Shown: piece by piece, positions 33,141 to 44,700 of the stretch | Layout of the letters: every line of letters begins with the position of its first letter | How positions within the stretch are numbered: the first letter of the stretch is position 1 | Source of the DNA: Cephalopachus bancanus | Lineage: Eukaryota > Chordata > Mammalia > Primates > Tarsiidae | Assembly (NCBI GenBank): GCA_027257055.1 | Contig: JAPVLO010000383.1 | Span: forward strand, 1,354,366-1,418,365 | Direction: 5' to 3' | Length of the DNA: 64,000 nucleotides | Position numbers and translations under genes: made by a program | Notes under the pieces: generated by a model | What the model was told of the DNA's origin: nothing | The model's database searches: none | What the model saw: the letters and a program-made list of their open reading frames with translations, nothing else

Positions 33141-34380
33141 AGAAGTCATTTCCGAACTTTTAATACAAAGTACATTAAGCAACTTGTGAGGAGAATCTCC
33201 ATCGTTTGACATATGCTGTAATTGCTGAGTTTTTCAAACTGGCTCTCCATGGAGATATATTTGTTACTCGATTTGTCCTTCCTTGAAACACTTCTCACCT
33301 TGTGAACCATCTCTTTTTGGATCCTAGAAGACAAATCTAAAAGGATCATAAACAGCTTGTGGGTCAGTCAGTGTAGCTGGGGTAAGCGACCCTTCACCTT
33401 GAAATGTTCTTTTTTGGGGTATTATTTGGAGTCAGAGGCTATGTTCTCTGTGCTTGACAGTGTTACCTTGTGCTGAATCACAGGAGTGCAGAGCTGAAGA
33501 GAGCTTGCAGAGGATGTTTGATCCAATCATTTGTTTCCTGGATAAAACTGATTGCCTTCTTTGCTACTCACGCTCATATTATTTTATATTGCTAGGATGA
33601 CACAGGAGACATTTCGTGTAGATGTGTACAAATTAGGATAGCAGATCTTAGTTACGGATTCATATTATATAGACTAAAGAAAAATTACATGGTGCAAGAC
33701 AGTGACAAGGGCAGAGATTGGTTGTGTTAGGAACTCAGGACCTGGTTTTTCACTTTGTTAATGTGCGAACGAATGCGCACCTGAAAATGAGTGAAGACTT
33801 TTCTCCAGAAAAAAAAAGGAAAGAAACAAGTAAGGACATTTTAAAGACACTTTCTGTTTATCCCCAAAATGAATGAATAGAAGAGATTCCTTGAACATAA
33901 GGATTTACCCCTTGTTTGTGAAAAACAAACAAACAAACAGAGAGTTTGTTAAACCTTTCTTTTCTGGATTAGTTATTTCCCCCTGTGGCTGTTTCAGACA
34001 TTGGATTTAGTCTGTGGGAACACTGATAAGTAGTAAATAAAAAGCAGAAAACATTCATCTCGGGAAAGGGAGAGAATTCATGGCAGGACCACAAGTTTTG
34101 TGTTCAAAGAGAAAACAAAAATAAAAAAAAAAAGACGCATTTTGTTTTTAATTCAAAGTAACTCAGCTGCTTTACTGAAACTTCTTTTGTAAGTATTTCT
34201 AACTCATTGCTTTATTTTAAATTTTACCATGTAAGAGTTCAAAATGACACTTTTTTAATATGTGGAAGAGGGTTTAGAATTTTAGAGTTTAGGGAGTTAA
34301 TCATTCTGAAGTCATGGATACACTGGATGTTTTTGCTTATGCCACTTGGGCTGTCAGGTCAGCTAAATGTGCTAGTCACT
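33141..34380. other. Single-copy sequence, nothing recognised
   Basis: About 1.2 kb without a recognised gene or repeat. It holds a short (AAAC)n run near 33921-33940. Confidence 0.4.
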
Positions 34381-34830
34381 TAAATTTCGGCAAATCAAAA
34401 ACATGGAACCAACCGTGTTGTCCATTGAAGCTGGACTGTATTAAAAAAAAGTGGTACATATACATGATGGAATATTATGCAGCCATAAAGAAGGGCAATA
34501 TATGGATTTTGCAGCAACTTGGATGGATTTAGAGTCGATCATACTCAGTGATTTATCACAGAAACAAAACACAGAGTTCCATATGCTCTCACTCATAAGC
34601 AGACCTTGAACAATTATAATGCTATAAGACAGTGATTGGCAGTAGTGGGAAACTGCTGGGGGTTGGGGGCGGGATTGGCAGTCGAGGGAAACTGCCAGGG
34701 AAGGGAGGGGCACATCTCATCAACAAGGGCACCTGCATGATCAATGTTTATATACCTAACCCTGAAATGTACCCCACATCTTTACAATAAAATTTTTTTT
34801 AAAAGAAAAATAAATAAATTTCAGCAAATC
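34381..34830 (+). mobile_element. 5'-truncated L1 with 16-bp TSD
   Basis: L1 insertion at about 34397-34814. It begins 'AAAAACATGGAACCAACCGT', carries the ORF2 end ('KWYIYMMEYYAAIKKGN' region, 34425-34595), and has a 3' UTR with two forms of the GGGAAACTGC block, 'CTCATCAACAAGGGCACC' and CCTGAAATGTACCCCACATC before the A-tail. TSD TAAATTTC(G/A)GCAAATC at 34381-34396 and 34815-34830, one mismatch in 16. Confidence 0.95.
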
Positions 34831-35309
34831 CAGTTTGCCCAACTTTTGTCATAGATGTTTCTCTCCTCTAAATTCTCTTCTTGTTCTGTACAACCTGCCT
34901 AATATTTCATCTACTTACATAGCTTTAGTTACCAACAATGAACCAATGAACACCAAAGCCAATATTTTATTTAGCTTGTTCATTCAGGAGTGTTTAATAT
35001 TGCATACCAGAGGCTGACAGGTGATTTTTAATTTTGCAAGAACCATTGGCACATACTGATTTAAAAGTAGCTGTTTGAATTACGATGATATTCTCTAACA
35101 AAAACTCTTCTGACATTTCAGCTTCCTTAGTTGTTCAAAGGTTATAGGACTTACTACACAAAGCCATTATTGTTAGTTTTGTACTTAATCAAGGACAGAT
35201 ATTAAATACAGTGCAAAACATATCTAACTAGATTTTGGGAACATGGGGTACAATGAGGTAATAGAAAATTCTTTCCTTCCGTTGATCAAAAAATCACATT
35301 TGCTTGCTT
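34831..35309. other. Single-copy sequence, nothing recognised
   Basis: No gene, RNA or repeat recognised. Confidence 0.4.
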
Positions 35310-35520
35310 TTAAATCATTTACTTATATATTTTAGAGTTGTGGGGTACAACTGAGGATTCACTACACGGGTAGACTGCGTGGGGGTTAAGTGTGGGCATC
35401 TAGGTAGCTCTCAAGCCCTCGGTAGTGGGCCAGGTATCCTTTGTGTTGTCACAAGCAGTGCCCAGAGACTGCTGATATTCTCATCCATAAGTGGGCCCTG
35501 TACACTAGTCACCTTTGTAT
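35310..35520. mobile_element. Possible L1 3' end fragment
   Basis: 'ATTTTAGAGTTGTGGGGTAC' looks like the antisense 3' end of L1, but the last part ('CTCATCCATAAGTGGGCCCT') resembles the sense strand of the ORF2/3' UTR junction. It may be another inverted L1 or two overlapping pieces. Confidence 0.4.
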
Positions 35521-35595
35521 GTTTTCTTTTTTACTTTAATATCTTTAACCTTTGAGGAACACAAGTTCGATACACATTTTCTTCTTTTTAGTTAT

Positions 35596-35638
35596 TTCCT
35601 TCCTTCCTTCCTCTTTCTCTCTCTTTCTTTCTTTCTCT
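35596..35638. repeat. Pyrimidine (TTCC/TTTC) microsatellite
   Basis: TTCC repeats followed by TCTC and TTTC repeats, pure pyrimidine over more than 40 bases. Confidence 0.95.
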
Positions 35639-36045
35639 AGGGGAAGTTATTCATTCTACGTAAATTGGTGCAATCAAAGCATTTTTTGCTCAGATCCCGC
35701 GGGTCCATTAGATCAGCACAAAGTGATGCTACAGATTTGACAGGGACCTGGCCAATTAGTAATAAAAGGTAGCTCTATGGCTGAAAGCTGTACTTAATGG
35801 CTACTTTGTGGATCCCTAAAATCCATAAAGAAAATGAGCAAATCTCATATTCTGCTACGCACCATACATTCATAAACTCCCCTTAGGTAAGAGTTGATGT
35901 TGGCTTTATTTTAATGGTGATTTTGAGTTTTCTCTTTCCTGTTACTCATCTCTACCATCTCAGTTGTTTTAGATGCCAAATCCTTCAAACTGCTGAGGTC
36001 ACACTGAAGACATTTACTAAATATTTTTAAATGTATGACCGATAT

Positions 36046-36261
36046 TAGAAGTTCCAGCTTTTGGAAATTCCAGTTAAAAACGGCAGAAAGACCTCTATAG
36101 CTGAGTACCCGAAGGGTCTCTTAGTTCAGTCCTCCCATCCCAAACTTTAATTTTTTGGGGGTGGGGGAATGGGAGGACTGAACTAAGGGACCCCTCGGGT
36201 ACTCAGCTATAGAGGTCTTTCTGCCGTTTTTAACTGGAATTTCCCCAAACTGGAACTTCTA
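36046..36261. mobile_element. 212-bp near-perfect palindrome, TA-flanked (mariner-like MITE)
   Basis: 36048-36259 is an inverted repeat: the left arm (about 36048-36141) and the reverse complement of the right arm (about 36166-36259) agree over about 94 bp with about six mismatches, around a loop of about 24 bases. The ends are GAAGTTCCAG and CTGGAACTTC. Each end abuts TA (36046-36047 and 36260-36261), as left by Tc1/mariner-type transposase. No coding sequence is present, so it would be a non-autonomous element moved in trans. High arm identity means it is young or kept intact. Transcribed, it would fold into one long hairpin, a possible small-RNA precursor (inference). Confidence 0.9.
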
Positions 36262-36382
36262 GTATATTTTCCTGTGCAGACTTAGAAGAACAATCTTCTA
36301 GGCTCTATTTGTTGAATATAATAAAGCCAAGCACAATGAAGTGAAAAGTCACTTTTATAAATTACATGTACACAGCTTGTAC

Positions 36383-36480
36383 CTTTTACTTTTTTACTTT
36401 TTGAGAAAGCAGGATTTATTGAGAGGTCAGAAAAGCTCCCGCGGTGGGAGGGGACCCGAGGGGGTTGTTTGATTTGGACC
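36383..36480 (-). mobile_element. Possible LTR-type 3' end (R region) retrocopy fragment
   Basis: On the minus strand a small GC-rich segment reads GAGCTTTTCTGACCTCTC then AATAAA (plus 36415-36420), followed about 15 bases later by an A-rich run (36383-36405). This layout resembles the end of an endogenous retrovirus LTR transcript (GAGCT...CTCAATAAA) with a poly-A tail. Too short for certain assignment; no viral gene is present. Confidence 0.35.
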
Positions 36481-36655
36481 TTTTTAAAAAATATTTCCAT
36501 TTACTTTCAAAATGTTCTCTATCATTTTAATGACTTAATTTTTTTTATTGTGCTATGTAGTTTAAAATTTTCTTTCACAAGTGTCTCTAAAAAAATGTTG
36601 CAGGTAACCGTATGCATTAATTATGTACAACCCAATGTTTCAAAGTACATACATA
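36481..36655. other. AT-rich spacer
   Basis: Nothing recognised. Confidence 0.4.
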
Positions 36656-36659
36656 TTGT

Positions 36660-36953
36660 TAGCTAAGTACTTAATAAATACATTACCTCACACAGGTATT
36701 TTTTTAATGGTAAGAGTACTAAACATCCATTCTGTCTTATTTTTCAAGAACACATTGTATTTCTATTAACTATAGTTACCTTGCTGTGCAATCGATTTCT
36801 TGAATTTATTTCTCCTACATAACTATAATTATGTATCCTTTGACCAACATCACCTCATCCACTTCTCCAATCTCTGGCAACCATTATTCTACCCTCTTCT
36901 TCTATGAGATCAACTTTTAAAAATTCCACTTGTGGGTGATTGAGATCATGCAG

Positions 36954-36955
<2 letters not shown>
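36660..36955 (-). mobile_element. Old L1 3' UTR fragment
   Basis: 'ATTAACTATAGTTACCTTGC', 'TTGACCAACATCACCTCATC' and CTCTGGCAACCATTATTCTA are the antisense 3' UTR of older primate/mammalian L1s. Ends at a (TTTC)n run. Confidence 0.85.

Positions 36956-37015
<60 letters not shown>
36953..37015. repeat. (TTTC)n microsatellite
   Basis: About 15 uninterrupted TTTC units. It probably varies in length between individuals. Confidence 0.98.
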
Positions 37016-37016
<1 letters not shown>

Positions 37017-38184
37017 AAAATATATTTAGTATCACACCTTCATACAATTAAAGAAGTTATTCTTTGGGTAGTCAGAAGAAGTGACAAAAGATACTGACCT
37101 GTCATAAACAAATCAAAATTGCCTCAAGTCCATCAGGAAGGATATTTAAGAAAATATATGAAGTGTTTGATCCACAGCTCACCCTCAAAGACTGCTGGGA
37201 GAACTTTGACTCTCTTTTCTTGAGTACCTGTGTCTTACTCATCATCCTCAATCTATCCTTGACCCATTCCTTTAAGACTGGAAGCTCCAAAACAGATATT
37301 CTTGACACAGGAGTGTATCTGATAATTGGCAATTTACATAAACACAGGGAACCTGTGTTTATTCCTTTGCTTGGTAAAGAAAATGAGACTTGAACTCCAA
37401 ACAAATTTTGCAGTAACTTCTTGGGGATTCTTCATGTTTTCATAATGAGATGAGAAAACAAAATTTCTAGGTAAAAGATTACAAAATTGACAACATCATA
37501 CAATATAATTTTGACCCCTTAGAATCCTTCATAGAGAATAAATTACATCAAACTATTAGAGGCTCTTAGAATTGTACTGATTTAGATACTTAATGAGCAT
37601 CAACAATGCCAAGCACCATGCTAGACTAGCTTCATAAAAATATGAAGAAATTATTCTCATTTATGAGATGATCACAATCAACCTAAAAATAAGGTATTAA
37701 AAAGAAGATAAAAAACTGGATTAAACTGTTGCACTGTTCTAATAGTGACATGGATAAAACAATGAAAGAATAGGTTCTAAAAGTGCAAATTTATAGCCAG
37801 GTTGTAGTTTAGACACTGAGAATTTCTGGATCTGCTTTAAAAGAGGGAACATCAAAATGCTTTAAAGGAGAGCACATTGAACTGAATATGAGGCAGTTAA
37901 GAGGAATTCTGCATAGGAAATGACAGAGGAAGGTCAAAGATGTTAGCATGCTGGCTCATGCAGGATCATTTATCAGACCATCCAATTATAAACCTGTTGG
38001 GCAGAGTATGAAATGCCAAAGAATGATGTTGGCTTTAACCTAAAGAGATTTCAGGGGAGACAGAATTGACAAATGAACTGGAGTTCACCAGCATACGTCC
38101 TTTAAGGAAACCATGGAGTGGAGAATGCCTTCAATGTTTCTCGCAGCAATAACTAAAACTTCTCTGACATTGCAAACACACTCC
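37017..38184. other. Single-copy sequence, nothing recognised
   Basis: No gene seen. Frames at 37102-37404 (minus) and 37163-37393 (plus) overlap each other and have no recognisable domain. A weak MIR-like patch is possible at 37590-37690. Confidence 0.4.
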
Positions 38185-38305
38185 CCTGGATTTGTATCCC
38201 AGATCTGCTGGTTATAATCTTTATACCTTGCCTGACATCTCTTAGCCTCTGTTTCCTGTCTCTGTACACCACTCAACTCATAGAGCTCCTGTAGCAATTC
38301 ATTCA
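38185..38305 (+). mobile_element. MIR-type SINE fragment
   Basis: 'GGATTTGTATCCCAGATCTG', 'CTTGCCTGACATCTCTTAGC' and CTCTGTTTCCTGTCTCTGTA follow the sense MIR order (gaatcccagctctgcc ... cttaacctctctgtttcctcatctgt). Confidence 0.75.
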
Positions 38306-38325
38306 TTAACAAATGGAGATTTTAG

Positions 38326-39210
38326 TATTGTGAATAGAGCTGCAACAAACATACCTGTGCAAGTATCCTTTTTGTAGAATGATTTGAGTTCCTCTGGGGA
38401 TATTCCCAATGGGGGGATTGCTTGGTCACAGGGAAGGTCGATTTCTAGTTTTTTCAGAAATTGCAACACTGTCTTCCAGAGAGGTTGCACTAGTTTGCAT
38501 TCCCACCAGCAGTGAAGAAGCGTTCTTTTTTCTCCACATCCTTGCCAGCATCTGTTGTTGTTTGTTTTTATTAAGGATGGCCATTCTTACCGGGGTTAGG
38601 TGGTAAGCTGGACTGGATTAAAAAAATGTGGTACATATACACAGTGGAATATTATGCAGTCATAAAGAAAGACAAATATATGGACTTCGCAGCAACTTAG
38701 ATAGATTTGGAGTCGATCATACTCAGTGATCTGTCACAGAAACAAAGAACAGAGTCCCATATGTTCTCACACAAAAGCGGATCTTGAACAATGATCTTAA
38801 TACTATGAGAAGGGGATTAGCATTGAAGCTGGGATGGATAAAAAAAATGTGGTGCATATACACAATGGAATATCATGCAGCCATAAAGAACAAGCATATG
38901 GACTTCGCAGCCACTTGGATGGATTTAGAGTCGATCATACTCAGTGATCTATCACAGAAACAAAGAACAGAGTACCATATGTTCTCACTTATCAACGAAC
39001 TTTGAACAATTATCTTAATACTTTAAGAAAGAGATTGGCAGTAGTGGGAAACTGTCGAGCGGGGTGGGATTGGCAGTTGAGGGAAACTGCTAGTGGAGGG
39101 AGCGGCACACCTCATCAACAAGGGCACCTGCGTAATGAACATTTGTATACCTAACCCTGAATTGTATTTCACATCTTTAAAATAAAAAATTTAAAAGTTA
39201 AAAAAAAACA
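38326..39210 (+). mobile_element. L1 with 5' inversion (twin priming) and internal duplication
   Basis: Two oppositely oriented L1 parts abut. 38326-38604 is minus-strand ORF2 (from 'TATTGTGAATAGAGCTGCAA' to GGGGTTAGGTGGTA). 38605-39210 is plus strand, starting AAGCTGGACTGGATT, the ORF2 sequence that should follow about 35 bp after the end of the inverted part. Inversion with a small deletion at the junction is the usual product of twin priming. The ORF2 tail is present twice in the plus part (38606 onward and 38827 onward, spacing 221 bp), each with its stop region. Ends with the normal 3' UTR ('CCTGAATTGTATTTCACATC') and A-tail. No certain TSD. Confidence 0.9.
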
Positions 39211-39450
39211 ACACGGATAGTAAGTTGCAAAGCCAAGAATGGAATCCTGATATATCTCACTCCAAAATCTAAGCTTATAACACCTATGCCCTAATTTGAC
39301 AACAAATAATAAATGAAGGCTACTAATAAATATTATTTATATTTAATCATTCAACAGTTATGCAGGGCCTATTGTATGCTAGAAATGCCACCCAAAAGGT
39401 AGACAAAGAAAAACATATTAGTAGAGGTTTCAGTGAGATAACGATGATGT
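39211..39450. other. Single-copy sequence
   Basis: Nothing recognised. Confidence 0.4.
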
Positions 39451-39451
39451 G

Positions 39452-39660
39452 ATCTTCTATTTGTTAAGGCAGAGAATAATAAACTAAAAGATCAGTCCTC
39501 GTTTCCCATTGAAGTAATTTGCTAATACTTGGAAATTTCACCAATGGCCACAGACATTGAGGAATCAACTTAAGGAATAATTTTACATCTGAAATCCCAA
39601 TTATAACATTATGGTGCTCTACGGATGTATAGCTATAAACGTACAAGGTGAAAGATGTCA
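39452..39660. repeat. Local duplicate, copy 1 (unclassified)
   Basis: Starts 'TTCTATTTGTTAAGGCAGAG', continues through AAAGATCAGTCCTCGTTTCCCAT and ends with TAGCTATAAACGTACAAGGT. The two end blocks recur at 40530-40655. The middle about 80 bases (39515-39595) are absent in copy 2. No transposon family recognised. Confidence 0.8.
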
Positions 39661-40100
39661 ATTTTGAAGGCTTATTTTAAATCAATGAGAATTCTAAATA
39701 CGATATTTCAACAGAATGTAAAGTCTGATATACATTAGTAATATTGATTTATAAAACTCTCTAATCTACTATGTATTGTATCAATCTCTATCAATAAATC
39801 TATCAGCATCTATGTTTAGGCAATACTAGAATCATGCAAGAAAAATAATGAAGACATGCTAACATTTGTGTGTTAAAAAAAATGGTTCTCAGAGAAACGA
39901 CTAGCAGGTGACATTTGAAGGATAACTAGAAGTGGGCCAACTGAATGACGGTTCAAAGGGTGGTTCAGCAAACAAGTGCTGTACAAAAATCATAGAGAGT
40001 TGAAATTAGCATAGAACATGCAGGTAGTTGCAATTTGTTAGTACTGGAATTTGAAGAATAAAGCAGTGACGGTTGGGAAGTCAGCTGGAATGGCAGAAAG
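39661..40100. other. Single-copy sequence
   Basis: Nothing recognised. Confidence 0.4.
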
Positions 40101-40102
40101 GG

Positions 40103-40157
40103 TATACAGCCATAAAGAAGAACAAACATACGGACTATGCAGCCACTTGTATGGATT
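40103..40157 (+). mobile_element. Tiny internal L1 ORF2 fragment
   Basis: 'TATACAGCCATAAAGAAGAA', then CAAACATACGGACTATGCAGCC and CTTGTATGGATTT, is a 55-bp piece of the L1 ORF2 3' end without tail or flanks. It is probably a leftover of gene conversion, deletion or template switching. Confidence 0.8.
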
Positions 40158-40529
40158 TTTGTTAGTGAAGGTTTGTATTGCTGGAATTTTCTTTATTGGG
40201 ACTTGGTGCTAGAAACATACTGGAATTATATAAACTAAAATGGAATGGATATAGAAAAAGAGATTTAAAAAATAACAAAACATCAACGAGAAAAGAAAAT
40301 TCAGATCAGCATTAGGTTGGTCTGTACCTCAGATCTTTGCTTTTTATTGAGAAGGGATTGATTATTAATACAAGCTTCATATCATGGCTATGTGTTTGAG
40401 TGTGTATATATTGGTTTTGGCAATCTTCAACTTTAAGAAAGTTGAAGTTCATTTTCACACCAGTACAGCTCTGTGGAACCGTACTGGGAAGGCGGCCACT
40501 TGGTTTTCCATTTAGGGGAAAATGATGTG

Positions 40530-40655
40530 CTCCACTATTTGTTGAGGTAGAGAATGATAAACTGAAAGATCAGTCCTCATTTCCCATGACATTCTATATA
40601 TAGAATCATCGTGGCATTCTATGGCTGCATAGCTATAAGTATACAAGGTAATAAG
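40530..40655. repeat. Local duplicate, copy 2 (unclassified)
   Basis: 'CTATTTGTTGAGGTAGAGAA', AAAGATCAGTCCTCATTTCCCAT and TAGCTATAAGTATACAAGGT match copy 1 at about 89% by eye over the first 53 bases. Same orientation, about 1.07 kb downstream. Confidence 0.8.
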
Positions 40656-41440
40656 ACAAATATATACATATGCAAGGTAAAAAAGACAAACAATCTTGCC
40701 CTTAATCTCATATAACACTCCTTAAAAAAAATAAGGGCATGGGCTGTGATAAAAATACATTATATTCAGAATAGGTTCCCTAAACTCTAACATAACATAA
40801 ATTATACTGCATGTTTTCAGGTGTATAATTATGTGGAGTCTATTTGTAACTTGCTTGGGTGAGACTTAAAAAGGAAATTATGTACTCAAATCCTAGACTG
40901 AATAAATCCAGAAAATAAATGAAGGCATTTTTCACTTCTACCAGTAATTAGCAACATATCTGAGATAGATCAATTTTAATTAGAGAACTGAAATAATGAA
41001 CCATTTAGCAAAGTCAGTTCTTTAATAGTCAGACATATGAGATTTTTTCCTGCCTCTACTTCAATTTCTTTTTAAAGTCTTGAAAGTTTTCACTGTAATA
41101 CTTAAAAGTATGTTTTTACTAAGACAAATCAACACTGATATTCAGTGAAAATAATCTAAATTAAAAAATATGTGTCATTTTGGTAATTAGATTATTTGAA
41201 CAGCAAACTGATAATAGTTTAAGTTTTGTCATAATACTAACAAAAATGTGTATACAGAAAATGTTTGCTTTGTTTGAAAATAAACATAAATCCATTACAC
41301 AAGAAAGCAGTGTTAAATAAATTGATAGGAAAAAGCATCTTCTGACACACATCATATTTTTTCCATTAAAAAAGAAAACATTAACACAGTTCATTCTAAA
41401 GCATAGAAGACAATTCAGTTCTTTATTTTTATTGGGGCAA
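40656..41440. other. AT-rich sequence, nothing recognised
   Basis: No gene or repeat recognised. The minus frame 41161-41451 is low complexity and has no domain. Confidence 0.4.
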
Positions 41441-42378
41441 AAACACATCACTGAAGAGCAACCTGCAAAATGGGAGAAAATATTTGCAAACTATGTAGCT
41501 GACTAATATCTGAACTTATACCCAGAATTTACAAGGAACTCAAGCAGTTCAACAACAAAACAAAATAAAACAAATAACCATATTAAAAAGTAGGTAAAGG
41601 ACATGAACAGACATTTTTCGAAGGAAGACATATAAATCGCCAACAAACATATGAAAAAATGCTGAGCATCATTACTCATTAGATACATGCAAATGAAAAC
41701 CAAAATGAGATATCACCTTATACCAGTCAAGATGGCTATTATTAAAAAGACAAACAACTATAATGCAGAGAAAAGGGAACACTTATACACTATTGGTAAA
41801 AATGTAAATTAGTACTACCTCTATGGAAAACACTGTGAAGATTTCTCAAAGAACTGAAAATAGACCTATTATTCAATCCAGCAAACTGGCTACTGGGTAT
41901 CTATCTAAAGGAAATTAAATTATTATATCAAGAAGATAGTTACGCTCTTATGTCTATTGAAGCACTGATCACAATAGCAAAGATAGAAAATCAACCTAAA
42001 TGTTCATCCACGGATGATTGGATACAGAAAATATGGAATCTATACACAATGGAATAACAATTAGTCATAGAAAAATAATGGAATTGTGTCTCTTACATCA
42101 GCCTGGATGAAACTGGAGGTGAAATAACTCAGAGACAGAAAGTCAAAGACCACGTGTTTTCACGTATAAGTGGAAACTAAATAAGGTGTACACGTGGACA
42201 TAGTATATGGAATGGCATACACTGGAGACTTGGAAGTATGAAGTGGGGCTGGGAGGGTGGTGGGTGATGGGAATTATTTAATGAGTGCAACGTACATTAT
42301 TTGGGTGATGAATACAACAAAAAGCTCAAACTTTATCACTATGCAATATATCCACATAACAAAATTGTCCTTGTACCT
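41441..42378 (+). mobile_element. Old L1, ORF2 3' part and 3' UTR
   Basis: Plus-strand old L1 starting 'AAATGGGAGAAAATATTTGC', through 'TACAAGGAACTCAAGCAGTT', the ORF2 end ('AGAAAATATGGAATCTATAC') and a 3' UTR ending 'ATCCACATAACAAAATTGTC' and CTTGTACC. All frames are decayed. Confidence 0.9.
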
Positions 42379-42379
42379 T

Positions 42380-42545
42380 TTAATTTTTTTTTTTTTGAGT
42401 TGATGTCTCACTCCTGGGCTCAAGCAATCCTGACTCAGCTTTCCAAGTGTCATAGCTGGGACCACAGACACGTGCCGCCATGCCCAAGTTATTTTTCTAT
42501 TTTTGTAGAGACGAGGTCTCTCAATATTACTTAGGTTGGCCCTGT
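42380..42545 (-). mobile_element. Alu-related monomer (FLAM/FRAM-like)
   Basis: T-run, then CTCCTGGGCTCAAGCAATCC, 'CATAGCTGGGACCACAGACA' and TTTTTGTAGAGACGAGGTCT: a single 7SL-derived arm, antisense, about 150 bp. It sits on the 3' tail of the plus-strand L1 to its left. Monomeric form suggests an insertion older than the dimeric Alus. Confidence 0.8.
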
Positions 42546-42639
42546 ATGACAACTTTTGTTAAGTGTACACTAAACTGACAAATTGATTCTTTTTTTTTTT
42601 AAGTAAAGCAACTGTGTGGCTCACAGGACAGTTTTTTTT

Positions 42640-44700
42640 TCAGTTTTCAATAATACAACACATTGTAATCAACTATAGACACCATATTGTACAATAGATT
42701 CCTTGAACTTATTCTTCGTTATCTAAAGTTTTCTATCCATTGACCAACACTTCCCTGACATTTCCCTGTCCTCAGCCCTTGGTAACCACTGTCCCACTCT
42801 CTACTTTTATGAGTTTTTAGATTTCACATATAAATAAGATCATGTGGTATTTGCTTTCCTGTCCCTGGATTATTTCATGTGGCATAATGTCCTTCAGTTT
42901 CATTCATGTTGATGCAGATAGTAAGTTTTCTCTCTTTTAAAATGCTAAATAGCGTTCCCTGTGTATATACACACCACATTTTCTTTGCCTATTTATTCAT
43001 TGATGAATACTTGGGTGAATTCCATATTTTGGCCATTGTAACTAACGCTGCAATGAACATGGGAGAGTAGATATCTCTTTAAGGCACTGATTTCATTCAC
43101 TTTGGGTATATACCCAGTAGTGACATTGCTGGATCATACAGTATCTCCACTTTCAATTTATTGTTGAAACTCCATTCTGTTTTGCATAATGGGTGTACTA
43201 ATTTATCCCATAAACAGTGTAGAAGGATTCCTTTTCCTCCACATTCTAACACTTGCTATCTTTCATCCTTTTTGATAATAACAGGTGTGAGATGATATCT
43301 CACTTTGATTTAACATTTCTCTAATGATAAGTGAATTTAGGAATTTAAAAAAATATATCAGTTGGTCATTTGTATGTCTTCTTTGGAAAAAAAAATCTAT
43401 TCAGATCTTTTCCTTGTTTTTAGTTCAATTCTTTGTTTTCTTCCTACTTAGTTGTTTGAGTTCTTTGTGTATTTTAGACATCAACACCTTAGCAAATGTG
43501 TACTTTGTAAATATTTGCTCCCATTCTGTATGTTGCCTCTTCATTCTTTTGATTGTTTCCTTTGCTGTGTAGAAGCTTTTTAGTTTGATATAATCTCATT
43601 TGTCTATTTTTGCTTTTGTTGTCTGTACTCTTGAGGTCATAGTCAAAAAATTATTGCCCAGACCAATAATTTCCCTTATGTTTTTTTCTAGTAGTTTTAT
43701 AATTTCAGGTCTATGTTTAATCTTTAATCCATTTTGAGCGGATTTTTGTAAATATTGTGAGATAAGGGACCAGTTTTATTTTTCTGTATGTAGATAACTA
43801 GTTATCCAAAACCATTTATCGAAGAGATTATTCTTTCCCCATTGTGTATTTTTGACACTTTTGTTAAAAATAAATTGGCGTGGATTTATTTCTGGGCTGG
43901 CTATTCTGCTTCATTGGTCTATGTGTCTGTTTTCATGTCAGTACCATTCTGCTTTGATTACTTTGGCTTTGCAGCCTGTTCTGAAGTCAAGTGGTGTGCT
44001 GCCTCTGGGTCTGTCCTTTTTGTTCAAGATTATTTTGGCTATTTGTGTTCTGGGGCAGTAACGACACAAATTTCACCTTTTTTCTATTTCTGTAAAAAAA
44101 AAAGTCACTGGGATTTTAATAGGGATTGCATTTAGTCTGCAGATTGCTTTGGCTAGTAAGGCTATTTTAACAATATTAATTCTTCCAATCCATGAAAATG
44201 AGATGTCTTTCCATTTATTTGTGCCTTATTCAATGTCTTTCATCAATCTTTTATAGTTTTCAAAGTCGCAATCTTTTACCTCCATGGTTAAATTTATTCC
44301 TAAATATTTTACTTTTTGATAGCTATTGTAAGTGAGATTGCTTTCTGGATTTCTTTTTTGGATTGTTTGTTAGTGTATAGAAAGGCTACTGATTTTTGTG
44401 TGTTGATTTTGTATCTTGCAATAAACTGAATCTGCTTATTAGTTCTAACAGTTTTGGGGTGGCATCTTTAGGGTTTTCTGTGTATCTGGAAACAGGAAAA
44501 ACTTAAATTTCTCCTTTCCAATTTGGATGACTTTCTCTTGCCTAATTGCTTTGAGTAGGACTCCAGTGTCATGTCAACTAGAACTGGTAGGAGTGAGCAT
44601 CTTTGCTTCTTTCCTGATCTTAGAGGAAAATATTTCAACTTTTCACCACTGAGTATGATGTTGCTTTGTGCTTGCCATATATGATCTTTACTATAAAACT
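42640..44700 (-). mobile_element. Old L1, 3' UTR and ORF2 3' half
   Basis: Antisense 3' UTR ('TGTAATCAACTATAGACACC', 'CTTGGTAACCACTGTCCCAC'), then ORF2 from 'TTTGGGTATATACCCAGTAG' to about 44700 ('GAGTATGATGTTGCTTTGTG'). Frames are decayed and it is 5'-truncated. It faces the plus-strand old L1 at 41.4-42.4 kb, tail to tail. Confidence 0.92.
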
